Source: Streptomyces sp. 1331.2 | GTDB lineage: Bacteria > Actinomycetota > Actinomycetes > Streptomycetales > Streptomycetaceae | Direction: 5' to 3' | Assembly (NCBI RefSeq): GCF_900199205.1 | Contig: NZ_OBMJ01000001.1 | Span: forward strand, 6,937,001-7,001,000 | DNA length: 64,000 nucleotides | Part shown: piece after piece, positions 24,112-33,590 of the stretch | How positions within the stretch are numbered: the first letter of the stretch is position 1 | Layout of the letters: each line of letters opens with the position of its first letter | The notes under the pieces: model-generated | Seen by the model: the letters and a program-made list of their open reading frames with translations, nothing else | What the model was told of the DNA's origin: nothing | Database searches by the model: none | Translations under genes and position numbers: made by a program

Positions 24112-25494
24112 TCAGCGGTGCTGACGGGTGCGTACGGAGCGGGTCGAGCGGGCCGAGTGGACCAGGGCGCGGGCGCGGCGGGCGAGGCGGCGGTGGCTGC
24201 GGCCGCCGACGCCGCTGGAGCCGCCCGCGGCGCGCACACCGCCACGCTGGGGGGCGGAGACGGTCACGGCGGGTGCGGCGGCGGCCCGGCGGCGGGCGCC
24301 GGCGTGGGCGGTGGCCCAGGCGGCGAGTGCGGTGGCCAGGACGGCGCCCGTCCAGAGGGCCGGGGCGAGGCCCGGGGTGTCACCACTGGCGACGGGCGGC
24401 CGGCCCCACGGGGGAAGCTGGGAGGCGGCCGCCGCCTCCGGGGCCGAAGAGGCCTTCGCGGAGGCCGAGGAGGACGCCGCGGCGGAGGCCGGCGGGGCGG
24501 TGTCCTCGACCAGCTGCCCGACCGGCTGGACCTTTCCGGCCGCCGCGAAGCCCCAGTCGAGCAGGCTGGCGGCCTCGTCGTAGACCTTGCCCTGCGCCTC
24601 GGGGTGCATCACCGTCACCAGCAGGGTGCGGCCGTCGCGTTCGGCGGCGCCGGTGAAGGTGGCGCCCGCGTTGGTGGTGTAGCCGTTCTTGACGCCGATC
24701 AGGCCCGGGTACTTGCCGAGCAGCCGGTCGGTGTTGGCGATGTCGAAGCTGGTGCGCTGACCGGTGAGCTGGTCCAGCCCGCCGGGGAAGCGCGCGGTGC
24801 GGGTGGCGCAGTAGGAGCGGAAGTCGGCGTTGCGCAGCCCGGCGCGGGCGAACAGCGTGAGGTCGTAGGCGGAGGAGACCTGGCCGTCCATGTCGTAGCC
24901 GTCGGGGGAGACGACCTTGGTGTCCTTGGCCTGCAAGGTGCCGGCGCGGGCCTGCATCTCGGCGACGGTCCGGGCGATGCCGCCGTTCATGTGGGCGAGG
25001 ACGTGGACGGCGTCGTTGCCGGAGCTGAGGAAGACGCCCCGCCACAGGTCCTCGACCCGGTACGGCAGGTTCTCCTTGACGCCGACCAGGCTGCTGCCCG
25101 CGCCGAGGTTGGCGAGCTCGGCCGGGGTGACCTGGTGCTCCAGCGAGCGGTCGAACTTGGGCATGACGGTGTCCGCGAACAGCATCTTCAGGGTGCTGGC
25201 CGGGGGCAGTTGCAGATGGGCGTTGCGGGCGGCGAGCACCTCGCCGGTGGTGGCGTCGGCGACCAGCCAGGAGCGGCCGGACAGTGCGGAGGGCAGGGCG
25301 GGGGCCCCGGGCAGGGGCGCGACCTGGACGTCCGGGCGGGCCAGCCGCTCCCCGCCGACCGGGCCGGCGGCGTCCTGTTCGAGGGCCGCGAGGGCGATCG
25401 GGGTGCCGACGGCGAGCACCAGCGCCGTGGCGGCGGCGCCGGCCGCGGCCCTGGTGACGTACGGGGACTTCTGCTGCACGCGCTTGGGAGGCAC
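24112..25494 (-). CDS. D-alanyl-D-alanine carboxypeptidase (PBP5-like, S11)
   Basis: About 460 aa from GTG 25494; the start is uncertain and GTG 25479 is also possible. N-terminal signal/anchor (AAAGAAATALVLAVGTPIAL), S11 catalytic motifs SxxK (Ser100-Lys103 in PASTLKML), SxN (Ser158-Gly-Asn160) and KNG (Lys269-Asn-Gly271, variant of KTG), then an Ala/Ser/Pro linker, one C-terminal membrane helix (LAPALWTGAVLATALAAWAT) and a strongly basic tail. It trims the terminal D-Ala of peptidoglycan stem peptides outside the membrane. The Arg-rich tail of about 60 residues is longer than in PBP5. Confidence 0.92.
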   Translation of the reverse strand: MPPKRVQQKSPYVTRAAAGAAATALVLAVGTPIALAALEQDAAGPVGGERLARPDVQVAPLPGAPALPSALSGRSWLVADATTGEVLAARNAHLQLPPASTLKMLFADTVMPKFDRSLEHQVTPAELANLGAGSSLVGVKENLPYRVEDLWRGVFLSSGNDAVHVLAHMNGGIARTVAEMQARAGTLQAKDTKVVSPDGYDMDGQVSSAYDLTLFARAGLRNADFRSYCATRTARFPGGLDQLTGQRTSFDIANTDRLLGKYPGLIGVKNGYTTNAGATFTGAAERDGRTLLVTVMHPEAQGKVYDEAASLLDWGFAAAGKVQPVGQLVEDTAPPASAAASSSASAKASSAPEAAAASQLPPWGRPPVASGDTPGLAPALWTGAVLATALAAWATAHAGARRRAAAAPAVTVSAPQRGGVRAAGGSSGVGGRSHRRLARRARALVHSARSTRSVRTRQHR

Positions 25495-25644
25495 ACGGCG
25501 AACGTACCCGGGCGGCCGCCGGGCCGCCGTGCCTGCTACTCCGTCCGGTGCCGCGGGGGCCCGTCCTCGGGCACGACTTTGGTGGTGCCCGGTCGCGCCG
25601 AAAGTCGGATGTCCGGGCGGTGGCGGATTCCTAGGCTCGGGGGT

Positions 25645-25842
25645 ATGAAGACGCTGCTCGGCTACCTCGGTTTCGTCCTGATCCTCGGCGGCGCCTCCGG
25701 CCTGCTCTCCGGTTGGCTCGGGGGCTTCCGGCTGTTCGGCTTCGTCCGTCTCCTGGTGCCGGACGGCCACGAGACCGTCGGGTACGCCACCCTGCTGGTG
25801 CTCGGCGTCCTGCTGGCGATCCCCGCCGCCCGGCGGGGCTGA
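25645..25842 (+). CDS. Small two-helix membrane protein
   Basis: 65 aa, ATG 25645. Two hydrophobic segments (LLGYLGFVLILGGASGLL and YATLLVLGVLLAIPAARRG) separated by GWLGGFRLFGFVRLLVPDGH. No recognised domain; similar short proteins are common in Streptomyces. The promoter may lie in the gap to the divergent carboxypeptidase gene. Confidence 0.65.
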   Translation: MKTLLGYLGFVLILGGASGLLSGWLGGFRLFGFVRLLVPDGHETVGYATLLVLGVLLAIPAARRG

Positions 25843-25899
25843 CGGCGGGGATCGACGGCGGGGATCGACGGAGTGGTGCGGCGGGGTGGTGCGGCGGGG
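25841..25899 (+). repeat. Two adjacent 13-bp tandem duplications
   Basis: GACGGCGGGGATC occurs at 25841-25853 and 25854-25866. TGGTGCGGCGGGG occurs at 25874-25886 and 25887-25899. They fill the gap between the small membrane protein and the convergent subtilase. Confidence 0.75.
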
Positions 25900-27738
25900 T
25901 CAGAAGGTGAGGTTCCAGGCGTCGATCGTGCCGGTGTCGCCGGAGGCACCGTCCTTCACCCGGAGCTTCCAGGTGCCGTTGGCCGCGCTCGCGCCGGCGT
26001 TGACGGTGTAGGTCTTGGCGACGTTGTCGGTGCTGTCGTTGTTCGGAAAGTCCTCCAGGAGGTAGACCGTGCCGTCGGGGGCGACGAGGGAGAGGACCAG
26101 GTCACCGCGGTAGGTGTGCTTGATGTCCACGCCGACCTTGAGCGTCGCGGGCGCGTTGCCGGTGACGCCGGTGACGGTGATCGGGCTCTCCACCGTGGTG
26201 TTGTCGGGGATCGCCACGTCCGTGAGGTTCTCGAAGTACTTCCCGGTGGGCGGGGTGGCGCCGCCGACCGCCTTCAGCGCGTCGACCTGGCCCTCGCCGA
26301 AGAAGGAGTTGACGGCGGTGGTGCCGGTGCAGCGGCTGTCCGAGGCGGGGCAGGCCAGGTCGTTGGCCTGGGCCGCCAGGCGGGCCCGGATGTCGGCCGG
26401 GGTGAGCGTCGGGTCGGTGCTCGCGATCAGCGCGGCCACCCCGGTGACGTGCGGGGAGGCCATCGAAGTGCCGCTCTTGGTCCCGTACTTGCCGCCGGGC
26501 AGGGTCGAGTAGACGCCGGTCGCGCCGTCGCCGCCGGGCGCCGCGACGTCGATGACGCCCCGGCCGAAGTTGGAGTAGGAGGCCTTGCCGCTGCCGCTGC
26601 CCGTGGCGGCGACGGTCACCACGCCGGGCAGTTCGGTGGGGATGTCGAGGCAGGCGTTGCCGATGGTCCGGGTGACCTTGGTGGAGTCGTCCGGGCTCTC
26701 GGTGTCGGTGGTCTTGTTCGCCAGGTCGTAGTCGGCGTTGCCGGCCGCGGCGACCTGCAGCGAGCCCTTGCCCTCGGCGTACTCCTGGGCGCGCTTGACG
26801 CCCTCGATGATGGCCGCCTGGTCGAGGTCGTCCGGGCAGTTGAACTGCCAGGGGTCGGTGTAGTAGCTGTTGTTGGTGACCTTGAAGCCGTGGTCGCCGG
26901 CCCAGACGAAGCCGCAGACCGTGTTCTCGGGGTAGAAGAGGGTGCTGGTCGGCTCGGCGATCCGGACCGAGGCGATCTTCACGCCCGGCGCGACGCCGAT
27001 GACGCCCTTGCCGTTCTTCGCGGCCGCTATGGTGCCGGCGACGTGGGTGCCGTGGGTGTCCACGTCGCGCCAGGCGCCGCTGCGGGTGTCGGGCTTGCCG
27101 TACGCGCAGGAGACCGAGTCGGCGGCGTCGAAGTTCGGCGCGAGGTCCTGGTGCTGGTCGTCCACGCCGGTGTCGAGCACGCCGACCTTGACGGACGGGG
27201 AGCCGGTGGTCACGTTCCAGGCCTGGTCGGCCTTGATCTGGGTCATGTCCCAGCGGTTGGACTCGGTGAGCGTGGTGGCCGCCTGCGCGGGATTGGCCGG
27301 CAGGGCCGGGCTGTAGGCGTCGGCCGGCACGTCGGAGGTGCGGGTCGCTCCCACCTGCTGGATGCCGGCGACGGTCCGCAGCGCGGCGGCGAACCCGGTG
27401 GCGGTCGAGTGGGCGACGACGACACCGATCGCGTCGTAACTGGCGAAGACCGTACCGCCCTTCGCGGCCACGGCGGCCTTGGCGGCGGCGACGTCGGCGG
27501 GGGCGCTGATCACCAGGTAGGCCCGGGTGCCGGCCGTCCACCCGGCCGCGCTGCCCGCGGCCGGAGCGGCAGCGGCAGCCGCCGGGGCGGCGGGCGCCGA
27601 GACGCCGCCGGGGACGGTGGGGGTGGTGGTCGTGGGAGCGGCGGTCGCCGACGCCGTGGGGATGGCGAGCGCCATGGCCGAGAGCACGGCGAGCGCCGCG
27701 GCCGGGCGGCCGAGCCGCCGGGATATCAGGGGTGACAC
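25900..27738 (-). CDS. Secreted S8 subtilisin-like protease with C-terminal P-domain
   Basis: 612 aa; GTG 27738 follows GGAGGAC. Signal peptide (LISRRLGRPAAALAVLSAMA to about ATAAP), an Ala/Pro linker, an I9-like propeptide (about 70-140), and the catalytic domain with Asp189 (VGVLDTGVD), His229 (DTHGTHVAGTIAA), oxyanion Asn near 290 (VTNNSYY) and Ser425 (KSGTSMASPHVTG). Residues about 515-612 form a proprotein-convertase P-domain (HTYRGDLVLSLVAPDGTVY; NGTWKLRVKDGASGDTGTID). Complete triad, so presumably active extracellularly. The upstream 218 bp hold its promoter. Confidence 0.94.
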   Translation of the reverse strand: MSPLISRRLGRPAAALAVLSAMALAIPTASATAAPTTTTPTVPGGVSAPAAPAAAAAAPAAGSAAGWTAGTRAYLVISAPADVAAAKAAVAAKGGTVFASYDAIGVVVAHSTATGFAAALRTVAGIQQVGATRTSDVPADAYSPALPANPAQAATTLTESNRWDMTQIKADQAWNVTTGSPSVKVGVLDTGVDDQHQDLAPNFDAADSVSCAYGKPDTRSGAWRDVDTHGTHVAGTIAAAKNGKGVIGVAPGVKIASVRIAEPTSTLFYPENTVCGFVWAGDHGFKVTNNSYYTDPWQFNCPDDLDQAAIIEGVKRAQEYAEGKGSLQVAAAGNADYDLANKTTDTESPDDSTKVTRTIGNACLDIPTELPGVVTVAATGSGSGKASYSNFGRGVIDVAAPGGDGATGVYSTLPGGKYGTKSGTSMASPHVTGVAALIASTDPTLTPADIRARLAAQANDLACPASDSRCTGTTAVNSFFGEGQVDALKAVGGATPPTGKYFENLTDVAIPDNTTVESPITVTGVTGNAPATLKVGVDIKHTYRGDLVLSLVAPDGTVYLLEDFPNNDSTDNVAKTYTVNAGASAANGTWKLRVKDGASGDTGTIDAWNLTF

Positions 27739-27956
27739 GTGTCCTCCGATTCGGTCCGTGCGAGAGGGGGAGCGCGGGGATCGCACGGGAATTGAAGGAA
27801 ACATGCCAGATAGACCGGGGCTTGGGGAAGGCTTTACGCCTGACGACTTTTCACGCAAGCGTTACAGTTTCGTTTCCGCGCGCCCCGGCCCACTCTCGCG
27901 CTGCGCCGCCGGAAGGCCCGCCGGTCCGACTGACGCGCGTCAGGCTCAGCCGCCGG

Positions 27957-28790
27957 TCAGGCGGAGGCGGGCGGAGCGGCCGCCGTCGCCGCCACGCCGT
28001 CGAGCAGGACGGCGAGGCCGGTGCGGAACGCCTCCCGCCGGCCGGTCTCGGTGGCGCCGCCGGTGGCGCCCTGCAGGCCGGTGAGCAGCGGGAAGCGCGA
28101 CGCGAAGTCCGGTGCCAGCTCGGCCAGTCGGGTGGATCGGGCGATCCACCAGTCCTCGTCGGAGACGCCGGTGGCGGCGGCCGCGGCGCTGGTCTCGGCG
28201 GCGGTGGCGGCCAGGCCGCGGACGAACTGCCAGAGCGCGGTGACCGCGCCGCGCAGCCGCTGCGGGTCCAGCCCGGCGGGCTGCAGGGCGCGCAACAGGG
28301 TCTCCATCGCGGCGAGTTCGGCCGGGCCGAGGACGGGGCGGGCCTGCGAGATCCGGAGCACCCAGGGGTGGCGCAGGTAGCAGGCGTACAGGGCCTCGGC
28401 CCAGGCGGTGACGGCCGCCCGCCACTCCTCGGGCGCGACCGGTCCGGCGGGCGGTTCCGTGGGCGGTCCGACGGGCGGTCCGACGGGCGATTCGACGGGT
28501 GGTTCGGCGAGTTCGGCGAGGGCGCGGTCGTGCATCAGGTCGAGCAGCTCGGCCTTGCCCGGGACGTACGTGTAGAGCGCCATGGCGGTGCGGCCGAGTC
28601 GTTCGCCCACGGCCCGCATCGACAGCGCGTCCATGCCCTCGCTGTCGGCCACCGCGATTCCGGCGGAGACGATCGCGTCCACACTCAGGCCCGGTTTGGG
28701 GCCACTGCGCCCGGTGCGCGGTTCCTCGGGTGCGCCCCACAGCAGGGCGAGCGAGCGGCGGGCGTCGCCCTGTCCGGCGTAGACGGTCAT
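27957..28790 (-). CDS. TetR-family regulator with tetracycline-repressor-like C-terminal domain
   Basis: 277 aa; ATG 28790 follows AAGGAG. The HTH lies unusually far in (about 40-85): VDAIVSAGIAVADSEGMDAL, then SMRAVGERLGRTAMALYTYV, preceded by a basic region (GAPEEPRTGRSGPKPGLS). A Pro-rich tetrapeptide-like run (SPVGPPVGPPTEPPAGPV) interrupts the C-terminal TetR_C_1 domain. It faces a siderophore-interacting protein gene across 82 bp containing two matching dyads, so it very likely represses both. Confidence 0.88.
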   Translation of the reverse strand: MTVYAGQGDARRSLALLWGAPEEPRTGRSGPKPGLSVDAIVSAGIAVADSEGMDALSMRAVGERLGRTAMALYTYVPGKAELLDLMHDRALAELAEPPVESPVGPPVGPPTEPPAGPVAPEEWRAAVTAWAEALYACYLRHPWVLRISQARPVLGPAELAAMETLLRALQPAGLDPQRLRGAVTALWQFVRGLAATAAETSAAAAATGVSDEDWWIARSTRLAELAPDFASRFPLLTGLQGATGGATETGRREAFRTGLAVLLDGVAATAAAPPASA

Positions 28791-28800
28791 CCCGGCATCT

Positions 28801-28849
28801 CCTTATGGCGTAAAGTATCGCCCCCACGGCAACTCTTTATGCCGTAAGG
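28801..28849. promoter_or_regulatory. Paired operators for the TetR/siderophore-interacting protein promoter
   Basis: CCTTATGGCGTAAAG (28801-28815) and CTTTATGCCGTAAGG (28835-28849) are inverted relatives of each other (13 of 15 positions), and each core TTAtGscgTAA is itself a dyad. Their centres are 34 bp apart, about three helical turns, one near each divergent start. Confidence 0.7.
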
Positions 28850-28872
28850 TTACCAATCGAAGGGGTTTCGCG

Positions 28873-29724
28873 ATGACACTGCCCGTCACCTTCGTCGAGG
28901 TCGTGGAGACGCGCCGGATCACTCCGCGCACCGCCCGGATCACCTTCGCGGCCGAGGCACTGGCCGACACCGTCGGCAGCGCGCCCGACCAGCAGCTCAA
29001 GCTCTGCTTCCCGCGCCCCGGGCAGGCCGAGCCGGTGCTGCCCGCGGTGCAGGACGACCCGATGGGCTGGTACCGGGCCTACCTGGCGATCCCCGAAGCC
29101 GAGCGGCCCCTGATGCGCAGCTTCACCCTGCGCCGCCGGCGCCCCGGCACCCGGCTGGTCGAGATCGATTTCGTGCTGCACGGCGACACCGGGCCGGCCG
29201 CCACCTGGGCGCTGCGCGCCGCACCGGGGGACCGGCTCGGGATGGTCGGCCCCTCGGCGCTGTACGCCCCGCCCGTCCCGTTCGCCGAGGCCGCCGCGGC
29301 GGCCGACTGGGTGCTGCTGGCCGGGGACGAGACGGCGCTGCCCGCGCTCGCCACGCTGGTCGGGGCGCTGCCCGCCGGGGTGCGGGCGCTCGCGTACGTC
29401 GAGGTCGCGGACGAGGCGGAGCGGCAGCCGCTGGAGAGCCGCGCCGAGCTCGCCGTGCACTGGCTGCACCGGGACGGCGCCGCCCCCGGGGCGGCGCTGG
29501 TCGGGGCGGTGCGGGCCGCCGAGCTGCCGGCCGGCACGCCGTTCGCCTGGCTGGCCGGGGAGGCCGGCGCGGTCCGGGCGCTGCGCCGCCACCTGGTCGA
29601 GGAGCGTGGGGTGCCGAAGCCTTCCGTCGACTTCACCGGGTACTGGCGTCACCGGCTGACCCAGGACGATGCGCCGACCGCCGAGGACCTGGCGGACGCT
29701 CAGGAGCGGGTGGCCGGGTACTGA
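28873..29724 (+). CDS. Siderophore-interacting protein (SIP-family ferric-siderophore reductase)
   Basis: 283 aa. FAD-binding domain (RSFTLRRRRPGTRLVEIDFV, LHGDTGPAATWALRAAPGD) and NAD(P)H domain (WVLLAGDETALPALATLV), with the C-terminal FTGYWRHR motif, all typical of the SIP family (ViuB/FscN-like). It reduces ferric siderophores in the cytosol to release iron. Divergent from the TetR gene, which suggests inducer control rather than, or besides, the iron repressor. No siderophore transporter genes are next to it. Confidence 0.93.
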   Translation: MTLPVTFVEVVETRRITPRTARITFAAEALADTVGSAPDQQLKLCFPRPGQAEPVLPAVQDDPMGWYRAYLAIPEAERPLMRSFTLRRRRPGTRLVEIDFVLHGDTGPAATWALRAAPGDRLGMVGPSALYAPPVPFAEAAAAADWVLLAGDETALPALATLVGALPAGVRALAYVEVADEAERQPLESRAELAVHWLHRDGAAPGAALVGAVRAAELPAGTPFAWLAGEAGAVRALRRHLVEERGVPKPSVDFTGYWRHRLTQDDAPTAEDLADAQERVAGY

Positions 29725-30067
29725 ACCCGGCGCGGGGCCTCGTTTCCCGTGCGGGCCCCGTTTCTGGCGCGGGACCTCGTTTCCGACGGCGACGACGAGG
29801 GAAGGGAATGTCGTGGTGTCGACAAAGCGGCCGACCGGTGGCGGGTTTTCGCCAGTGTCCGGAGTTCGCCACCGGAATCGCCGGCGCGGGGGCGGTCGGG
29901 GTGGCGCAGGGCCGATCGGCTGAAAGATGTGGATTCGGCCCGATTTCCGCCGTGAATTTTACTGAGTGATGGTCAACTTTACTTTCTGATGGGGATTTAC
30001 CCCCTTGTCGTGATCGCGTTCAGGTGCGTTGGATTGCGTCAGCCATTCATCAGACGAAAGGATGTCC
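29725..30067. other. Intergenic region before the large subtilase-like gene
   Basis: 343 bp without a gene. The first 60 bp hold three degenerate copies of a GCGGGxCCTCGTTTCC element. From about 29930 the sequence turns AT-rich, with TTTTACTGAGTGATGG and TTTACTTTCTGATGG as near repeats, and likely contains the promoter of the subtilase. Confidence 0.55.
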
Positions 30068-33000
30068 ATGATCGGCTGGCGGAAAACCCAGCTAGCAGCT
30101 GCCGTCACGGTCACCGCCGCGTCCATGGTCCTGAGCTTCGGGACCGGCGCCAATGCAGCCCCGACCCCGGACCCGCAGAACGCCCAGGCGTCCGCGGACG
30201 GGACCCCGGTGCCGGTGATCGTGATCCTGAAGGACCAGATAGCGGACGCCCCGGCCGACCACGGCCACCTGGGCGCCCGCCAGCAGAAGACCGCCGACTC
30301 CCAGGCGCCGCTGCTGAACAAGGTCAAGGCCGGTGGCGGCACCAACATCAAGAGCTTCGTGGTCGGCAACGCCTTCTCGGCCACGGTCAGCCCCGCCCTG
30401 CGCGCCCAGCTGCAGGCCGACCCGGCCGTCTCCTCCGTGGTGGCCGACACCCAGGTCCAGGTCGCCCCGGCCTCCGCCGGCAAGGCCAAGACCGCCAAGG
30501 ACGCCGCCGACACCGCGGCCGCCTCCGGCGCGAAGGCGCCCAAGGCCGCCACCGCGCAGGCCGTTACGGGCAGCAACGGCCAGGGCGCCGAGGAGAACGC
30601 GACCAACACGGTCTGCCCCTCCGACCCGAGCAAGCCCCTGCTGGAGCCGGAGGGCCTGTACTCGGTCCGGGCCTACACCGGCAACGGCAACCCCGGCGTG
30701 GAGAACCTGGCGACCGGCAAGGGCGTCAAGGTCGCCTACATCGCGGACGGCCTCGACCCCAACAACCCGGACTTCATCCGGGCCGACGGCTCGCACGCCG
30801 TGGTCGACTACAAGGACTTCGCAGGCGACGGCTGGGACGCGCCGACCGGCGCGGCCGAGGCCTTCGGCGACGCCTCGGCGGTCATCGCCCAGGGCCGCCA
30901 GACCTACGACGTCTCGAAGTTCGTCAACGCCTCGCACCCGCTCCCGGCCGGCTGCAACATCCGCATCCGCGGCCTCGCCCCGGACGCCGACCTGGTCGCC
31001 CTGAAGGCCGGCGGCGAGCTGATGTCCAACTCGTCGATCCTGCAGTCGATCGACTACGCGGTGCGGGTCGCCCACGTGGACGTCCTGAACGAGTCCTTCG
31101 GCGGCAACGTCACCCCGGACAGCGGCGCGCACGACACCATCTCGCTCTTCAACGAGCAGGCCGTCAAGGCCGGTGTCACCGTCGCCGTCTCCTCCGGCGA
31201 CGCCGGCATCAGCGGCACCATCGGCACGCCGTCGACCGACCCGTACGTGATCTCGGTCGGCGCCTCCACCGACAACCAGAACTACCAGCAGACCGGTTAC
31301 GCGGCCTCCCAGTTCTCCAACAAGGCCTGGAACAACAGCCGCATCTCCGCGCTGTCCTCGGGCGGCTTCACCCAAGCCGGCCGCACGGTCGACCTGGTCG
31401 CGCCGGGCGAGTCGGACTGGGCGCTGTGCACCCCCGACGTCACCAAGTACACCGAGTGCACCGGCTACAACGGCCAGCCCTCGGGGATCCAGTCCTTCGG
31501 CGGCACCAGCCAGGCCGCCCCGTTCGTCACCGGCGCCGCGGCCCTGGTCATCCAGGCCTACCGCGACACCCACGGCGGCGACTCGCCCACCCCGGCGTTG
31601 GTGAAGAAGTTCCTCACCGGCACCGCCAGCGACCTCGGCGTCCCGGCCGAGGAGCAGGGCGCCGGCCTGCTGAACGTCCGGGCCGCCGTCGAGGCCGCCC
31701 GCGGCTACGACGACGGCGACGGCACCGAGGGCGCCCGGACCGTCGTGGTCAACACCGGCCAGGTCGACATCGCCGGCGCCCCCGGCTCGACCCACACCAC
31801 CGACGTCTCCGTCACCAACACCAGTGACGAGCCGCAGACGGTGAGCGCCGCGACCCGCAACTTCGCCCCGCAGTCCAGCAACCAGCAGACCGTCCAGCTG
31901 GACGCGTCCTCGAAGGACACCTTCAAGTACGCCACCAACGGCACGGACTGGGTGCAGAAGCAGGTCAAGTTCACGGTGCCGGCCGGCGCCGACCGCCTGG
32001 CGGCCTCGATCGCCTGGCACGGTGCGCCCAACCCGGTCACCAACGGCCCGGTGGTCCGCATGACGCTGCTCGACCCGTCGGGCCGCTTCGAGACCAACAC
32101 CCGTCCGCAGGGCGGCGCCACCCCGGCCGACTTCGGCCTGGTCGACGTCCCGCACCCGGTGGCCGGCGAGTGGACCGCGGTCCTCTACACCCCGGCGGGC
32201 AAGGGCTTCACCGGCCCGGTCCAGCTGGGCACCGCCACCCAGCGCGCGGTGCCGGCGGGCGCCGTCAGCCCGAGCAGCACCGAGCTGCAGCCCGGTCAGA
32301 CCAAGACCCTCAAGGTCCAGCTGACCACCCCGGCGACCAGCGGTGACTCCAGCGAGGCGATCGTCGTCTCCAGCTCGAACGGCAACACCACCAGCGTCCC
32401 GGTCGTGCTGCGCAGCCTCGTCCCGGTCACCCAGGACAAGGGCACCTTCACCGGCACCATCACCGGTGGCAACGGCCGCAGCGCCTCGCCGACGCAGAGC
32501 TTCACCTACGGCTTCGACGTCCCGAAGGGCCAGAAGGACCTGCGGGTCGGCGTCACCGTCGGCAAGGACTCCAACCTGCTCATGCAGGGCGCGCTGATCA
32601 GCCCGAACGGCACCCCGATCGACATCGAGGGCAACGGCCTGTTCGACGCCCAGGGCAACCTGACCGGCTCCGCGGCCGGCGTCTCCGCCACCACCGTCAA
32701 CCCGGCCGCCGGCCGCTGGCGGTTCGTCCTGAACGTGCTCGGCCCGGTCAGCGGCCAGCAGCTCGCCCAGGACTTCACCGGCACCGTCGCGTTCAACCAG
32801 AACCAGGCCACCGCGGCCGGCCTGCCGAACGACGCGCACACCAAGCTGGCGGCCGGCAAGCCGGTCACCGTCCAGGTGAACTACACCAACAACACCGTCG
32901 CCACCCAGAAGATCGCGGCCGACGGCCGCCTCGACCGCCGGGTGGACGTGCCGCTGGTGCCGCAGGGCACCTCGGCCACGCTCAACCTGCCGCTGAGCCT

Positions 33001-33568
33001 CAGCTCCTCGGTGCCGGGCTTCCTGGTGCCGCCGGGCACCGACCAGCTCAAGGCCGTCGCGGCGTCCTCGACGCCGGCCCAGATCGAGATCAGCGGCACC
33101 ACCGGCTCGCCGGACCTGTTCGGTGACCTGAAGAAGGCCCAGAACGGCTCCGCCGTCTCGGTGGTGACCGACAACGGCACCGCCGAGCAGCCGATCGTCC
33201 CGGGCAACTGGAGCACCTTCGTCCAGCAGATCGGCCCGTTCGGCAACGGCGGCGCCCCGACCGGCACCACCACCATCACGGCGACCGCCCACACCCAGGC
33301 CTTCGACCCGGCGCTGGCCTCCAGCACCGGTGACCCGTACGCCGCCTCGGTGAACGCCTCGGCCCAGGCCGCCAACCCGGTGACCGTCGCCCCCGGCGCC
33401 ACCGGCTCGCTGCAGGTCACGCTGACCCCGACCGGCCCGAAGGGCAGCACGGTCAAGGGCGTGCTGTACCTGGTGTCCGGCCCGACCGGGGTGGCCACCG
33501 CCAACAACGTCCTGGGCACCACCGGTTCGGTGCTCGCGGCGATCCCGTACAGCTACACGGTGAACTGA
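30068..33568 (+). CDS. Very large secreted S8-like protein, catalytic His apparently missing
   Basis: 1166 aa from ATG 30068 (GAAAGG seven bases upstream; ATG 30062 is too close). Signal peptide to about GTGANA, I9-like propeptide, then an S8 domain: Asp227 (VAYIADGLDPNNPDF), oxyanion Asn341 (LNESFGGN), Ser481 (GGTSQAAPFVTGAAALV). Where HGTHVAG is expected the protein reads EAFGDASAVIAQGRQ (about 264-278), without His. The remaining 600 residues are beta-rich Ig-like domains (e.g. PGSTHTTDVSVTNTSDEPQ). I recall similar long Streptomyces proteins with the same substitution. It may be a pseudoprotease or use another base. Confidence 0.85.
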   Translation: MIGWRKTQLAAAVTVTAASMVLSFGTGANAAPTPDPQNAQASADGTPVPVIVILKDQIADAPADHGHLGARQQKTADSQAPLLNKVKAGGGTNIKSFVVGNAFSATVSPALRAQLQADPAVSSVVADTQVQVAPASAGKAKTAKDAADTAAASGAKAPKAATAQAVTGSNGQGAEENATNTVCPSDPSKPLLEPEGLYSVRAYTGNGNPGVENLATGKGVKVAYIADGLDPNNPDFIRADGSHAVVDYKDFAGDGWDAPTGAAEAFGDASAVIAQGRQTYDVSKFVNASHPLPAGCNIRIRGLAPDADLVALKAGGELMSNSSILQSIDYAVRVAHVDVLNESFGGNVTPDSGAHDTISLFNEQAVKAGVTVAVSSGDAGISGTIGTPSTDPYVISVGASTDNQNYQQTGYAASQFSNKAWNNSRISALSSGGFTQAGRTVDLVAPGESDWALCTPDVTKYTECTGYNGQPSGIQSFGGTSQAAPFVTGAAALVIQAYRDTHGGDSPTPALVKKFLTGTASDLGVPAEEQGAGLLNVRAAVEAARGYDDGDGTEGARTVVVNTGQVDIAGAPGSTHTTDVSVTNTSDEPQTVSAATRNFAPQSSNQQTVQLDASSKDTFKYATNGTDWVQKQVKFTVPAGADRLAASIAWHGAPNPVTNGPVVRMTLLDPSGRFETNTRPQGGATPADFGLVDVPHPVAGEWTAVLYTPAGKGFTGPVQLGTATQRAVPAGAVSPSSTELQPGQTKTLKVQLTTPATSGDSSEAIVVSSSNGNTTSVPVVLRSLVPVTQDKGTFTGTITGGNGRSASPTQSFTYGFDVPKGQKDLRVGVTVGKDSNLLMQGALISPNGTPIDIEGNGLFDAQGNLTGSAAGVSATTVNPAAGRWRFVLNVLGPVSGQQLAQDFTGTVAFNQNQATAAGLPNDAHTKLAAGKPVTVQVNYTNNTVATQKIAADGRLDRRVDVPLVPQGTSATLNLPLSLSSSVPGFLVPPGTDQLKAVAASSTPAQIEISGTTGSPDLFGDLKKAQNGSAVSVVTDNGTAEQPIVPGNWSTFVQQIGPFGNGGAPTGTTTITATAHTQAFDPALASSTGDPYAASVNASAQAANPVTVAPGATGSLQVTLTPTGPKGSTVKGVLYLVSGPTGVATANNVLGTTGSVLAAIPYSYTVN

Positions 33569-33590
33569 CGACCCGTCAGTACGCTGTGAG

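Noticed and set aside
25494..25770. Longer N-terminus of the D,D-carboxypeptidase from the upstream open frame
   Set aside because: Upstream residues are Pro/Arg/Gly-rich, overlap the divergent small membrane gene and would bury the signal sequence.
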